From: Mannheimia sp041807705
Lineage (GTDB): Bacteria; Pseudomonadota; Gammaproteobacteria; Enterobacterales; Pasteurellaceae
Length of the DNA: 27,234 nucleotides
Assembly: GCF_041807705.1 (NCBI RefSeq)
Contig: NZ_JBGTYY010000029.1
Span: 1-27,234, forward strand
Direction of reading: 5' to 3'
The position numbers and the translations under genes were made by a program. Under the pieces are notes generated by a model. The model was not told the origin of the DNA. It searched no databases and saw only the letters and a program-made list of their open reading frames with translations. Shown here one piece after another: positions 1-6,697 of the stretch. Each line of letters starts with the position of its first letter. Within the stretch, counting starts at the first letter, position 1.

Positions 1-99
1 CGCACCCATCAAGGCAAAATGTGCTGTGGTAGAACACCAATGGAAACATTACTTGATGGAAAACGTATTTGGGCAGAAAAGAATTTAGGCTCAAATTAA
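1..99 (+). CDS. IS481-family transposase, C-terminal 32 residues (partial)
   Basis: The reading frame is open from the window edge to TAA at 97-99. The residues include CCGRTPMETLLDGKR and WAEKNL, the conserved tail that follows the DDE integrase core in IS481-family transposases. The catalytic core lies outside the window, so activity cannot be judged. The family call rests on recall of this tail motif. Confidence 0.65.
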   Translation, partial: RTHQGKMCCGRTPMETLLDGKRIWAEKNLGSN

Positions 100-156
100 T
101 CTGACAGACGCATCATTTTAAACGGGGGGCTGTCAGATTAGGTTTGATCTTCTACA
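1..156 (+). mobile_element. IS481-type insertion sequence, right-hand end (partial)
   Basis: The 3' end of a transposase gene (stop at 97-99) is followed by a perfect 11-bp inverted repeat (97-107 TAATCTGACAG and 130-140 CTGTCAGATTA). The sequence then runs through TCTACA at 151-156. Read outward on the minus strand, the element would begin TGTAGAAGATCAAACC, which fits the TGT start usual for IS481 ends. The exact boundary is inferred; the inverted repeat could instead be a transposase terminator. The element sits immediately beyond the rplS terminator. Confidence 0.6.
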
Positions 157-161
157 GTAAA

Positions 162-193
162 ACAAAAGCCTTGAGTTTCCTCAAGGCTTTTGT
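162..193 (-). terminator. Rho-independent terminator of the rpsP-rplS operon
   Basis: A perfect 14-bp stem (ACAAAAGCCTTGAG at 162-175 with its complement at 180-193) has a 4-nt loop. On the minus strand it is followed by a short T-rich stretch. It lies 23 bp beyond the rplS stop codon. Confidence 0.85.
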
Positions 194-215
194 GCATTTC
201 ACTGCTTTGTAGCAA

Positions 216-566
216 TTAGTCGCCAAGACGCTCTTTGATACGTGCAGATTTACCAGAACGCTCACGTAAGTAGTAAAGTTTAGCTTTACGTACCGCACCT
301 TTACGTTTAACAGAAATGGTGTCGATTACTGGTGAGTGAGTTTGGAATGTACGCTCAACGCCTACGCCGTTTGAAATTTTACGTAGAGTGAATGCAGAGT
401 GCAAGCCACGGTTACGAATTGCAATAACCACGCCTTCGAACGCTTGCAAACGTTTTTTACTACCTTCTACTACCCATACCTTAACTTCTAATGTGTCACC
501 TGGACGGAAGCTAGGTAAGTCTTGTTTTAACTGTTCTTGTTCAAGTTGTTTGATGATGTTACTCAT
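216..566 (-). CDS. rplS: 50S ribosomal protein L19
   Basis: The protein is L19 of the large ribosomal subunit, which sits at the 30S-50S interface. It is 116 residues, the usual length, with the typical RPGDTLEVKVWVVEG stretch near residues 21-35 and ISNGVGVERTFQTHSP near 64-79. An AAGG-type ribosome binding site precedes the ATG. It is the last gene of rpsP-rimM-trmD-rplS, 25 bp after trmD, and is followed by a strong terminator. The gene order is the conserved gammaproteobacterial one. Confidence 0.98.
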   Translation of the reverse strand: MSNIIKQLEQEQLKQDLPSFRPGDTLEVKVWVVEGSKKRLQAFEGVVIAIRNRGLHSAFTLRKISNGVGVERTFQTHSPVIDTISVKRKGAVRKAKLYYLRERSGKSARIKERLGD

Positions 567-591
567 TTTGAAAACCTTCTAAATCCTAGAA

Positions 592-1347
592 TTAACTGAT
601 TTTGTGTTGTTTTTTAATTTTAGCTAACAACACGCGTTGTTCGTCAGTCAGAGCTAGGCTATCCAATAGCTCAGGGCGTCTTAACCACGTTCGTTCAAGC
701 GATTGCTCTAATCGCCATTTGCGAATTTGTTCATGGTGTCCAGACATCAGCACTTCCGGAACAGGCATACCGTCTAATACTTCAGGGCGGGTATAGTGTG
801 GGCAATCTAGTAATCCTTCTGCGAAAGAATCTTCTAACGCTGAAGCCTGCTTACCCAATACGCCCGGAACAAATCTTGCAATAGCATCAATTAATGTCAT
901 TGCAGGCAGTTCCCCCCCTGTTAGAACATAATCTCCGATTGACCATTCTTCATCAACTTCGGTTTGAATCAATCTCTCATCAACCCCTTCATATCGTCCA
1001 CAGATTAAAATCAATTTCTGATTTGAAGCCAGCGTTTGCACGCCTGTTTGATCGAGTTTACGTCCTTGCGGTGAAAGATAAATCACTTTAGCTTCACCAC
1101 CATCTACTGCTGATGCTGCCTTTTTTGCTGCGTGAATCGCATCACGCAACGGCTGCACCATCATTAACATTCCCGGCCCACCGCCATAAGGACGATCATC
1201 AACCGTTTTATGTTTATCTAATGTGAAATCACGTGGATTCCAACATTCGATTTGCAATAGATTTTGCTTAACTGCACGTCCTGTCACCCCGAAATCGGTA
1301 ATTGCTTTAAACATTTCAGGAAACAGTGAAATAATACCAATCCACAT
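592..1347 (-). CDS. trmD: tRNA (guanine37-N1)-methyltransferase TrmD
   Basis: TrmD methylates G37 next to the anticodon of certain tRNAs using S-adenosylmethionine, which prevents +1 frameshifting. The 251 residues carry the expected SPOUT-family features. GGGPGM is at 55-60 and GRYEGVDER at 117-125. The knot region YVLTGGELPAM is at 140-150, and the likely catalytic Asp of EDSF is at 173. The start is ATG in MWIGIISLFPEMF, with GAGG upstream. It is third in the rpsP operon, 44 bp after rimM. No odd residues were seen. Confidence 0.98.
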   Translation of the reverse strand: MWIGIISLFPEMFKAITDFGVTGRAVKQNLLQIECWNPRDFTLDKHKTVDDRPYGGGPGMLMMVQPLRDAIHAAKKAASAVDGGEAKVIYLSPQGRKLDQTGVQTLASNQKLILICGRYEGVDERLIQTEVDEEWSIGDYVLTGGELPAMTLIDAIARFVPGVLGKQASALEDSFAEGLLDCPHYTRPEVLDGMPVPEVLMSGHHEQIRKWRLEQSLERTWLRRPELLDSLALTDEQRVLLAKIKKQHKIS

Positions 1348-1391
1348 CTTAACGCCTCAAATGTTTTCCAAAGCTCACCGCATACCTGAGG

Positions 1392-1919
1392 TTAGAAACC
1401 AGCGTCCCACTCCACCGTTATGGCTTTGGTGGCGAGATCTACTCTTTTAACTACTTGTTCGTACAAAAACGGAATTAATCGTTCTTGTTTACCAAAAGCA
1501 TCTTTGCTGTTTGCACGCACCACTAATACATCATTTGAACCTGTTTCCATCATTTCGGTTACAGTTCCCATTGTGTAGCCTTCCAAGTTTACTACTGTAC
1601 AGCCGATTAAATCGTGCCAATAGTAATCCCCTTCTTCCAATTCAGGAAATACAGATAAATCTACACCGATTTCGGCATTCGTTAATAACTGTGCGGCTTC
1701 ACGGTCTTCCGTACCTTTTAACTTCACAATCAAATCGTTGCTGTGATAACGCCAACTTTCTAATTCGACTGGCTGCCAGTTGCCTTTAATTTTTAAAAAC
1801 CACGGCTGATAGTCGAAAATGCTTTCAGATTGTTCTGTTGATGAATAGAGGCGTAACCAGCCACGGATACCATAGGTTGAACCTAATTTACCGACAACTT
1901 CAATTTTTTGTTCGCTCAT
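1392..1919 (-). CDS. rimM: 16S rRNA processing protein RimM
   Basis: RimM assists maturation of the 30S head and binds S19. The protein has an N-terminal RimM domain (VGKLGSTYGIRGWLRLYSS near 9-27) and a C-terminal PRC-barrel domain (about 95-170, including DYYWHDLIGCTV and GTVTEMMETGSND). I place the start at the ATG at 1919 (MSEQKIEVV, 175 residues). There AGGTGA lies 4-5 bases upstream, whereas the in-frame GTG at 1925 would overlap that ribosome binding site. It lies 32 bp after rpsP. Confidence 0.95.
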   Translation of the reverse strand: MSEQKIEVVGKLGSTYGIRGWLRLYSSTEQSESIFDYQPWFLKIKGNWQPVELESWRYHSNDLIVKLKGTEDREAAQLLTNAEIGVDLSVFPELEEGDYYWHDLIGCTVVNLEGYTMGTVTEMMETGSNDVLVVRANSKDAFGKQERLIPFLYEQVVKRVDLATKAITVEWDAGF

Positions 1920-1951
1920 ACTCACCTACTTATTTAATTTTGGCTTATAAA

Positions 1952-2200
1952 TTAAGCTGCTTTGCGAGCTTCTTTAACTAAAGAAGCAACACGGTCTGAT
2001 AAATCAGCACCTTTAGCAATCCACGCATCAACTTTAGCCACGTCTAAGCGTAAACGCTCAGCTTGACCAGATGCTAATGGGTTGAAGAAACCGATACGCT
2101 CGATAAAGCGACCATCACGAGGTGAACGGCTGTCCGCTACCACGATTTGGTAAAATGGGCGTTTTTTAGCTCCGCCACGAGTTAAACGAATGGTTACCAT
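1952..2200 (-). CDS. rpsP: 30S ribosomal protein S16
   Basis: S16 is an early-assembling 30S body protein. The protein is 82 residues starting MVTIRLTRGGAKKRPFYQ, with the conserved SPRDGRFIERIGFFNP near 27-42. The ATG at 2200 has AGGAAAGG just upstream. A longer in-frame opening to 2284 exists, but those 28 residues are unlike S16 and lie in the structured leader, so I reject them. It is the first gene of rpsP-rimM-trmD-rplS. Confidence 0.97.
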   Translation of the reverse strand: MVTIRLTRGGAKKRPFYQIVVADSRSPRDGRFIERIGFFNPLASGQAERLRLDVAKVDAWIAKGADLSDRVASLVKEARKAA

Positions 2201-2288
2201 AACCTTTCCTCTAAATGTTGATAGTAAAAAATAAACCCTCGTTCGAGGTGAGGGTAACGAACTTGCTCCCAAGAGGGAAAACAAGCGG
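2201..2288 (-). promoter_or_regulatory. rpsP operon leader with GC-rich hairpins
   Basis: About 85 nt lie between the predicted transcription start and rpsP. On the minus strand, ACCCTC pairs with GAGGGT across a short loop, with an alternative inner pairing CCTCG/CGAGG. A second TCCC/GGGA hairpin lies nearer the 5' end. Leader folding is seen directly; any regulatory role, for example feedback by a product protein, is inference. Confidence 0.45.
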
Positions 2289-2315
2289 TCAAATTATACA
2301 GATTTTTTGCGAAAA
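2281..2315 (+). repeat. Apl-type uptake signal sequence (USS)
   Basis: The exact core ACAAGCGGTC at 2281-2290 is followed by AAATT and then TTTTTTGCGAAAA, the extended Apl-type pattern. It overlaps the rpsP promoter. Confidence 0.85.
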
Positions 2316-2320
2316 TTCAA
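2293..2320 (-). promoter_or_regulatory. Predicted sigma-70 promoter of the rpsP operon
   Basis: On the minus strand, -35 TTGAAT (2315-2320) and a perfect -10 TATAAT (2293-2298) are separated by 16 bp. The promoter lies wholly inside an uptake signal sequence: the TTTTTTGC part of the signal forms the spacer, and the core lies just downstream. Confidence 0.75.
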
Positions 2321-2328
2321 GCATAAAG

Positions 2329-2357
2329 AAAAGCACCTGCAAGTAACAGGTGCTTTT
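2329..2357 (-). terminator. Terminator of the orphan membrane-anchored gene
   Basis: A perfect 11-bp stem (AAAAGCACCTG at 2329-2339, complement at 2347-2357) has a 7-nt loop. On the minus strand it ends in TTTT. It starts 3 bp beyond the stop of the gene at 2360-3364 and just ahead of the rpsP promoter. Confidence 0.85.
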
Positions 2358-2359
2358 AG

Positions 2360-3364
2360 TCAGAATGAATTAGAGATAGTTAAATCTTTACACTTTTTAT
2401 CATCGACATGGCTAGTATGGCATACTCGTGGATTTTTCACTTTAAGTGTTCCAAGTTCGCCTTTCGATATAGGTACATATCTTTTATCATCTTCTCCAAT
2501 TATTCCATAGCGTTTATATTTTCCACAATTCGGTTCTAAAACAAAACTATACTTACCTTCTCTCATATGCTCGGCAAATACCTTAATTTGAGAAGAAATT
2601 GTTTTAATTTCATACACAGTTCTAGACTCAGCAGAGCCTTTTTCACTTTGCTGAAGCTGTAAGTTAATCGCAACCTGAACCTCACTTGGGTTCTCTGTAA
2701 TTTTTTTCATTTCATTAAAGGGGATATCAATCCCGATATAACGATGCTCAATAGCAGGAAGTTTACCATATGTAAAATTTTCAATTTTAAAATCAAGGTC
2801 AGATAAGCTTAAGACTAACCGTTCATTTATAGGATCATAATGAGCATTCCTTATCCAATTATAAAAAGTGAGTTTATCTATATTATATAATTTATTCATA
2901 TATTCCTTAGAGAATTCGACAAGATTGACAAATTCGGCAGGTAATTTCTTATTACGCAAAAATGCTGCTTTTTCTAATTCAGAGAAGTTACTATTTTCAA
3001 TATAACTATGCCAAACCTCACTAGAATAGAGAACTTCTTTATCATCTAAATTAATTTCAGAAAATTTTTTAATTTTCTCAAAGGGTATTTTTACAGTTTC
3101 GTTTATCTTAATATCTTTTGGTAAATATAAATGATAGATATTATCGAATTCTTTATCCGTTAGTGAACCATTCTGATAAGTTATAACTTCACAGGTACTA
3201 TCATTAATAAAGTCATACTTTGCATCTAATTCAACAAAAGTCTTTTTTTCATCTGCTGATGAAGAACACATTCTAACTACTAATATCAAGATAAGAAAAA
3301 AGGCAAATAAAATAATTTTCTTCTTTTTACTAAAATCAAATAGATTTCTATTTAGAGATAACAT
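2360..3364 (-). CDS. Hypothetical N-terminally anchored protein
   Basis: I do not recognise this 334-residue protein. It has a basic N-terminus (KKKK near 13-16) followed by one hydrophobic segment (about 17-31, ILFAFFLILILVV). The remainder is hydrophilic and predicted extracytoplasmic. No lipobox is present: the residues before the first Cys read VRMC. Cysteines cluster at the C-terminus (PNCGKY, RVCHTSH, KKCKD), suggesting disulphides. The gene is very AT-rich compared with the flanking ribosomal genes and has no good ribosome binding site before the ATG. It has its own terminator and lies alone between rplQ and rpsP. This suggests an acquired gene, but no function can be assigned. Confidence 0.75.
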   Translation of the reverse strand: MLSLNRNLFDFSKKKKIILFAFFLILILVVRMCSSSADEKKTFVELDAKYDFINDSTCEVITYQNGSLTDKEFDNIYHLYLPKDIKINETVKIPFEKIKKFSEINLDDKEVLYSSEVWHSYIENSNFSELEKAAFLRNKKLPAEFVNLVEFSKEYMNKLYNIDKLTFYNWIRNAHYDPINERLVLSLSDLDFKIENFTYGKLPAIEHRYIGIDIPFNEMKKITENPSEVQVAINLQLQQSEKGSAESRTVYEIKTISSQIKVFAEHMREGKYSFVLEPNCGKYKRYGIIGEDDKRYVPISKGELGTLKVKNPRVCHTSHVDDKKCKDLTISNSF

Positions 3365-3420
3365 AACCGATACTCGCTATTTATTTTCATATACTTACCT
3401 AGTCCGGGCAGAATTATTTA

Positions 3421-3468
3421 TACCCATACTGTGCGTCAAGCACAGTATGGGTAAGAGTATACTCTTAC
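3421..3468. repeat. 14-bp-stem hairpin abutting an 18-bp perfect palindrome
   Basis: TACCCATACTGTGC (3421-3434) is repeated inverted at 3440-3453 around a GTCAA loop. It overlaps by 3 bases a perfect palindrome GTAAGAGTATACTCTTAC (3451-3468). Neither strand continues into a U-tract, so it is not a classical terminator. It could be a protein binding site, a small mobile repeat, or the remnant of an insertion that brought in the neighbouring orphan gene. Confidence 0.7.
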
Positions 3469-3480
3469 GAAAAATTTAAA

Positions 3481-3515
3481 ACAAGCGGTCATTTTTTTAG
3501 AATTTTTTGCAAAAA
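3481..3515 (+). repeat. Apl-type uptake signal sequence
   Basis: The core ACAAGCGGTC at 3481-3490 is followed by ATTTTTTTAG and TTTTTTGCAAAAA. It lies directly next to the rplQ terminator. Confidence 0.85.
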
Positions 3516-3517
3516 AC

Positions 3518-3544
3518 AAAACCCCGATATAGCATCGGGGTTTT
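3518..3544 (-). terminator. Terminator of the alpha operon (after rplQ)
   Basis: An 11-bp perfect stem (AAAACCCCGAT at 3518-3528, complement 3534-3544) has a 5-nt loop. On the minus strand it is followed by TTTTGTTTTTTGC, whose T-run comes from the adjoining uptake signal. It is 19 bp beyond the rplQ stop. Confidence 0.9.
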
Positions 3545-3563
3545 AGGTTCAAACTTAATCAGA

Positions 3564-3950
3564 TTATTCCGCAGCTGCTTCAGTTGCAACTTCCGGGCGA
3601 TCTACTAACTCAATGTATGCCATTGGTGCGTTATCGCCTGCACGGAAACCACATTTTAAGATGCGGGTGTAACCACCAGCACGATTTGCAAAACGTGGAC
3701 CTAATTCATTGAATAATTTAGCAACTGTATCAACGTTGCGTGTACGGGCAAAAGCTAAACGGCGGTTTGCAACGCTGTCTGCTTTAGCTAAAGTAATTAA
3801 CGGCTCAACTACACGACGTAACTCTTTTGCTTTTGGTAAAGTTGTCTTGATGATTTCGTGCTCAACAAGAGAACTTGCCATATTACGGAACATCGCTTGG
3901 CGATGGCTGCTGTTACGGTTTAATTGACGTCCACTCTTACGATGGCGCAT
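3564..3950 (-). CDS. rplQ: 50S ribosomal protein L17
   Basis: L17 lies near the peptide exit side of the 50S subunit. The protein is 128 residues beginning MRHRKSGRQLNRNSSHRQAMFRNM, which is diagnostic, and has the usual ATRNVDTVAKLFNELGPRF-like middle and a short acidic/Ala tail. It is the last gene of the alpha operon, 33 bp after rpoA, and is followed by a strong terminator. Confidence 0.98.
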   Translation of the reverse strand: MRHRKSGRQLNRNSSHRQAMFRNMASSLVEHEIIKTTLPKAKELRRVVEPLITLAKADSVANRRLAFARTRNVDTVAKLFNELGPRFANRAGGYTRILKCGFRAGDNAPMAYIELVDRPEVATEAAAE

Positions 3951-3983
3951 AACCTATTCCTTCTTAGAAAATCTATACCGAAA

Positions 3984-4973
3984 CTAGTCTTCTGCAATAC
4001 TTGCAGGCGGCCAGTTTTCAAGGCGCATACCGAGTGATAAGCCACGAGAAGCAAGAACATCTTTAATCTCTGTAAGAGATTTTTTACCCAAGTTAGGGGT
4101 TTTAAGAAGTTCAACTTCAGTACGTTGTACTAAATCACCGATATAGTGAATTGTCTCTGCTTTCAAACAGTTAGCAGAACGAACTGTCAGCTCTAAGTCA
4201 TCTACCGGACGAAGAAGAATCGGATCAAATTCCGGTTTTTCTTCTTTCACTTCAGGTTGACGAACATCACGCAAATCAACGAATGCAGCAAGTTGCTCTG
4301 CTAAAATCGTTGCAGCACGACGGATAGCCTCTTCAGGATCTAATGTACCATTAGTTTCCATCTCAATCACGAGTTTATCTAAGTCTGTACGTTGTTCAAC
4401 ACGAGCAGCTTCAACATTGTAAGCAATGCGATCTACTGGTGAGTAACGTGCATCTACCAATAAACGACCGATAGGACGGTCATCGTTTTGAGTATGAAGA
4501 CGTGCTGATGCAGGCACATAACCACGACCACGTTGTACACGAATACGCATACTGATTGATGCATTCTTATCTGTTAAATGACAGATAATGTGATCTGGGT
4601 TTACGATTTCTACATCGCCATCGTGTGTGATGTCGGCTGCAGTTACAGGGCCAATTCCAGATTTATTGAGTGTCAAAATAATATCATCTTTATTTTGCAC
4701 TTTTACCGCTAGACCTTTAAGGTTTAATAATACCTCAAGAATATCTTCCTGAACGCCTTCTTTGCTGCTGTATTCGTGTAATACACCATCAATTTCAACT
4801 TCAGTAACTGCACAACCCGGCATAGATGAAAGTAAAATGCGGCGAAGTGCGTTGCCTAATGTATGGCCAAAACCACGTTCTAACGGCTCTAATGTCACTT
4901 TAGCGCGAGTTGAACTAATTTGTTCAATATTCACTAAGTGCGGCTTTAAAAATTCTGTCACAGAACCCTGCAT
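3984..4973 (-). CDS. rpoA: RNA polymerase alpha subunit
   Basis: The alpha subunit nucleates RNA polymerase assembly and contacts UP elements and activators. The 329 residues match the E. coli length. The N-terminal dimerisation domain (about 1-235) contains LGNALRRILLSSMPG. A flexible linker follows, then the C-terminal DNA-binding domain (about 249-329) with RSANCLKAE, where Arg265 is the key UP-element residue, and NLGKKSLTEIKD. AGGA precedes the ATG. It sits between rpsD and rplQ in the alpha operon, so its expression is coupled to S4 feedback on the operon. Confidence 0.99.
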   Translation of the reverse strand: MQGSVTEFLKPHLVNIEQISSTRAKVTLEPLERGFGHTLGNALRRILLSSMPGCAVTEVEIDGVLHEYSSKEGVQEDILEVLLNLKGLAVKVQNKDDIILTLNKSGIGPVTAADITHDGDVEIVNPDHIICHLTDKNASISMRIRVQRGRGYVPASARLHTQNDDRPIGRLLVDARYSPVDRIAYNVEAARVEQRTDLDKLVIEMETNGTLDPEEAIRRAATILAEQLAAFVDLRDVRQPEVKEEKPEFDPILLRPVDDLELTVRSANCLKAETIHYIGDLVQRTEVELLKTPNLGKKSLTEIKDVLASRGLSLGMRLENWPPASIAED

Positions 4974-5003
4974 TTTTTCCTCTCTTTGCGGTTAAGCTAA
5001 CTA

Positions 5004-5630
5004 TTATTTAGAGTAAAGCTCAACAATCAGATGTTCATTAATATCTGCTGATAGATCTGAACGCTCTGGACGACGTTTAAATACGCCTTCCATTTTAGTC
5101 GCATCAACTTCTAACCAAGTTGGTTTTTCACGTTGAGTCGCTAATTCTAATGATGCTTTAATACGTGCTTGTTTTTTCGATTTTTCACGAACAGCAACAA
5201 CATCATCAACAGAAACTTGGAATGAAGGAATGTTTACTACACGACCGTTTACTACGATTGATTTGTGGCTAACAAGCTGACGTGCTTCAGCACGAGTTGC
5301 AGCAAAACCCATACGGTAAACTACGTTATCTAAACGACCTTCTAATAATACTAATAAGTTTTCACCGGTATTACCTTTTAAGCGGTTTGCTTCAGTATAA
5401 TAGTTACGGAATTGACGCTCTAAGATACCATAGATACGGCGAACTTTTTGTTTTTCACGTAACTGACTACCGTAGTCAGATAAACGTGGCTTGCGAGCAC
5501 CGTGCTGACCAGGAGCTACATCAAGTCTATTTCTACATTTTGATTCAATCGCACGAACGCCTGATTTTAAGAATAAATCAGTACCTTCACGACGGCTTAG
5601 CTTGAGCTTAGGACCCAAATATCTTGCCAT
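5004..5630 (-). CDS. rpsD: 30S ribosomal protein S4
   Basis: S4 is a primary 16S rRNA binder. In enterobacteria it is also the translational repressor of its own (alpha) operon, and the expected RNA target is present upstream of rpsM here. The protein is 208 residues, beginning MARYLGPKLKLSRREG. The S4 RNA-binding domain (about 98-160, GRLDNVVYRMGFAATRAEARQLVSH) is intact. It lies 28 bp after rpsK and 30 bp before rpoA. Confidence 0.98.
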   Translation of the reverse strand: MARYLGPKLKLSRREGTDLFLKSGVRAIESKCRNRLDVAPGQHGARKPRLSDYGSQLREKQKVRRIYGILERQFRNYYTEANRLKGNTGENLLVLLEGRLDNVVYRMGFAATRAEARQLVSHKSIVVNGRVVNIPSFQVSVDDVVAVREKSKKQARIKASLELATQREKPTWLEVDATKMEGVFKRRPERSDLSADINEHLIVELYSK

Positions 5631-5658
5631 TTTCTTTCTCCAATTCTTTTAACGTCAA

Positions 5659-6048
5659 TTAAACACGACGTTTTTTCGGTGGACGACAACCGTTATGTGG
5701 AATCGGAGTCACATCTGTAATGTTCGTGATACGGAAACCTGCTGCATTTAATGCACGGATTGTTGATTCACGACCTGGACCCGGACCTTTAACCATAACT
5801 TCCAAATTCTTTAAACCAAACTCTTTAACCATTTCTGCACAACGCTCTGCAGCAACTTGAGCAGCAAATGGAGTTGATTTACGAGAACCACGGAAACCTG
5901 AACCACCAGCAGTAGCCCAAGCAAGAGCATTACCTTGACGGTCAGTAATAGTAACGATTGTGTTATTGAAAGATGCGTGGATATGAGCTACGCCATCTGC
6001 AATCTGTTTTTTAACGCGCTTACGTGCGCGAACTGGTGTTTTAGCCAT
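5659..6048 (-). CDS. rpsK: 30S ribosomal protein S11
   Basis: S11 lines the platform of the 30S subunit near the mRNA exit. The protein is 129 residues with the hallmark FNNTIVTITDRQGNALAW, KGPGPGRES and the C-terminal NGCRPPKKRRV. It lies 16 bp after rpsM in the alpha operon. Nothing unusual was seen. Confidence 0.98.
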   Translation of the reverse strand: MAKTPVRARKRVKKQIADGVAHIHASFNNTIVTITDRQGNALAWATAGGSGFRGSRKSTPFAAQVAAERCAEMVKEFGLKNLEVMVKGPGPGRESTIRALNAAGFRITNITDVTPIPHNGCRPPKKRRV

Positions 6049-6064
6049 TATTTATCTACTCCGA

Positions 6065-6421
6065 CTATTTTTTGATCGGTTTGCGTGGACCTTTACGGGT
6101 ACGCGCATTAGTCTTAGTACGTTGACCACGTACTGGTAAACTACGACGATGACGTAAACCACGGTAGCAACCTAAGTCTAAAAGACGTTTGATGCTTAAA
6201 GTTACTTCACGACGTAAATCACCTTCGACAGTAAATTTACCAACTTCTTCACGCAGTTTTTCAATCTGCTCTTCAGACAATTCTCTGATCTTTACATCTT
6301 CAGCAATACCCGTTGCAGCACAAATAGCTTTAGCACGAGTTTTACCGATACCGTAAATTGCAGTTAATGCGATTACAGTGTGTTTTTGATCAGGAATGTT
6401 AATGCCTGCAATACGGGCCAC
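6065..6421 (-). CDS. rpsM: 30S ribosomal protein S13 (GTG start)
   Basis: S13 is in the 30S head, contacting P-site tRNA and the 50S subunit. The protein is 118 residues, with ARIAGINIPDQKH at the N-terminus, YGIGKTRAKAIC near 24-35 and the basic tail RTKTNARTRKGPRKPIKK. The start codon is GTG (6419-6421) with AGGAG 6 bases upstream. The string AGGAGTGCATAGTGGCC matches the E. coli rpsM start region that S4 represses. It is the first gene of the alpha operon. Confidence 0.98.
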   Translation of the reverse strand: MARIAGINIPDQKHTVIALTAIYGIGKTRAKAICAATGIAEDVKIRELSEEQIEKLREEVGKFTVEGDLRREVTLSIKRLLDLGCYRGLRHRRSLPVRGQRTKTNARTRKGPRKPIKK

Positions 6422-6500
6422 TATGCACTCCTATTATTTAAGTTTATTGATATACTGATCTTGAAAAGCCCGTTTCAGGATACTCAAACAGTATATCAGG
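6422..6500 (-). promoter_or_regulatory. Alpha-operon leader, S4 (RpsD) autoregulatory target
   Basis: On the minus strand a 9-bp stem (CAGTATATC/GATATACTG, 6489-6497 with 6449-6457) encloses a second helix, TGAAA-CGGGC-TTTTCA, followed by AGGAG and the GTG start. The segments TTTGAGTATCCTGAAA, CGGGCTTTTCA and AGGAGTGCATAGTG agree with the E. coli alpha leader, where S4 traps a pseudoknot that blocks initiation. Sequence agreement is from memory of the E. coli leader; S4 control here is inferred by homology. Confidence 0.75.
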
Positions 6501-6515
6501 ACGAATGAGCTGAGC

Positions 6516-6544
6516 AGTATAACTGCTCAGCGGGTTCTTTGCAA
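6516..6544 (-). promoter_or_regulatory. Predicted alpha-operon promoter
   Basis: On the minus strand, -35 TTGCAA (6539-6544) and -10 TATACT (6516-6521) have a 17-bp spacer. The -10 lies in a perfect 10-bp-stem inverted repeat (6509-6518 with 6522-6531, GCTGAGCAGT). The promoter is in the 138-bp gap between rpmJ and rpsM, so the alpha unit can be transcribed independently of spc. Confidence 0.75.
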
Positions 6545-6559
6545 GAAATATGCGTAAAA

Positions 6560-6673
6560 TTAACCTTGACGTTGTTTGTGTTTAGGGTCGCTACAAATTA
6601 CACGAACCACACCTTCACGTTTGATTACTTTACAATTACGGCACATTCTTTTAACTGAAGCACGAACTTTCAT
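6560..6673 (-). CDS. rpmJ: 50S ribosomal protein L36 (zinc-binding form)
   Basis: This short gene encodes 37 residues, MKVRASVKRMCRNCKVIKR onward, ending HKQRQG. CxxC (residues 11 and 14), a later Cys and a His form the zinc ribbon of the 'C+' L36 type. It is the last gene of the spc unit, 24 bp after secY. The alpha promoter begins just beyond it. Confidence 0.97.
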   Translation of the reverse strand: MKVRASVKRMCRNCKVIKREGVVRVICSDPKHKQRQG

Positions 6674-6697
6674 TGCTTATCCTTTATTAAGGGCTTA

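Noticed and set aside
2201..2284. N-terminal extension of S16
   Set aside because: The extra 28 residues do not fit the family, lie in the folded leader, and the ATG at 2200 has a good ribosome binding site.
3421..3453. Terminator for the alpha operon or orphan gene
   Set aside because: Neither strand has a U-tract after the stem, and true terminators for both neighbours are present elsewhere.
3365..3480. Promoter for the orphan gene using TTGACG in the hairpin loop region
   Set aside because: No -10 of reasonable quality lies 16-18 bp away (TAATTC at 17).
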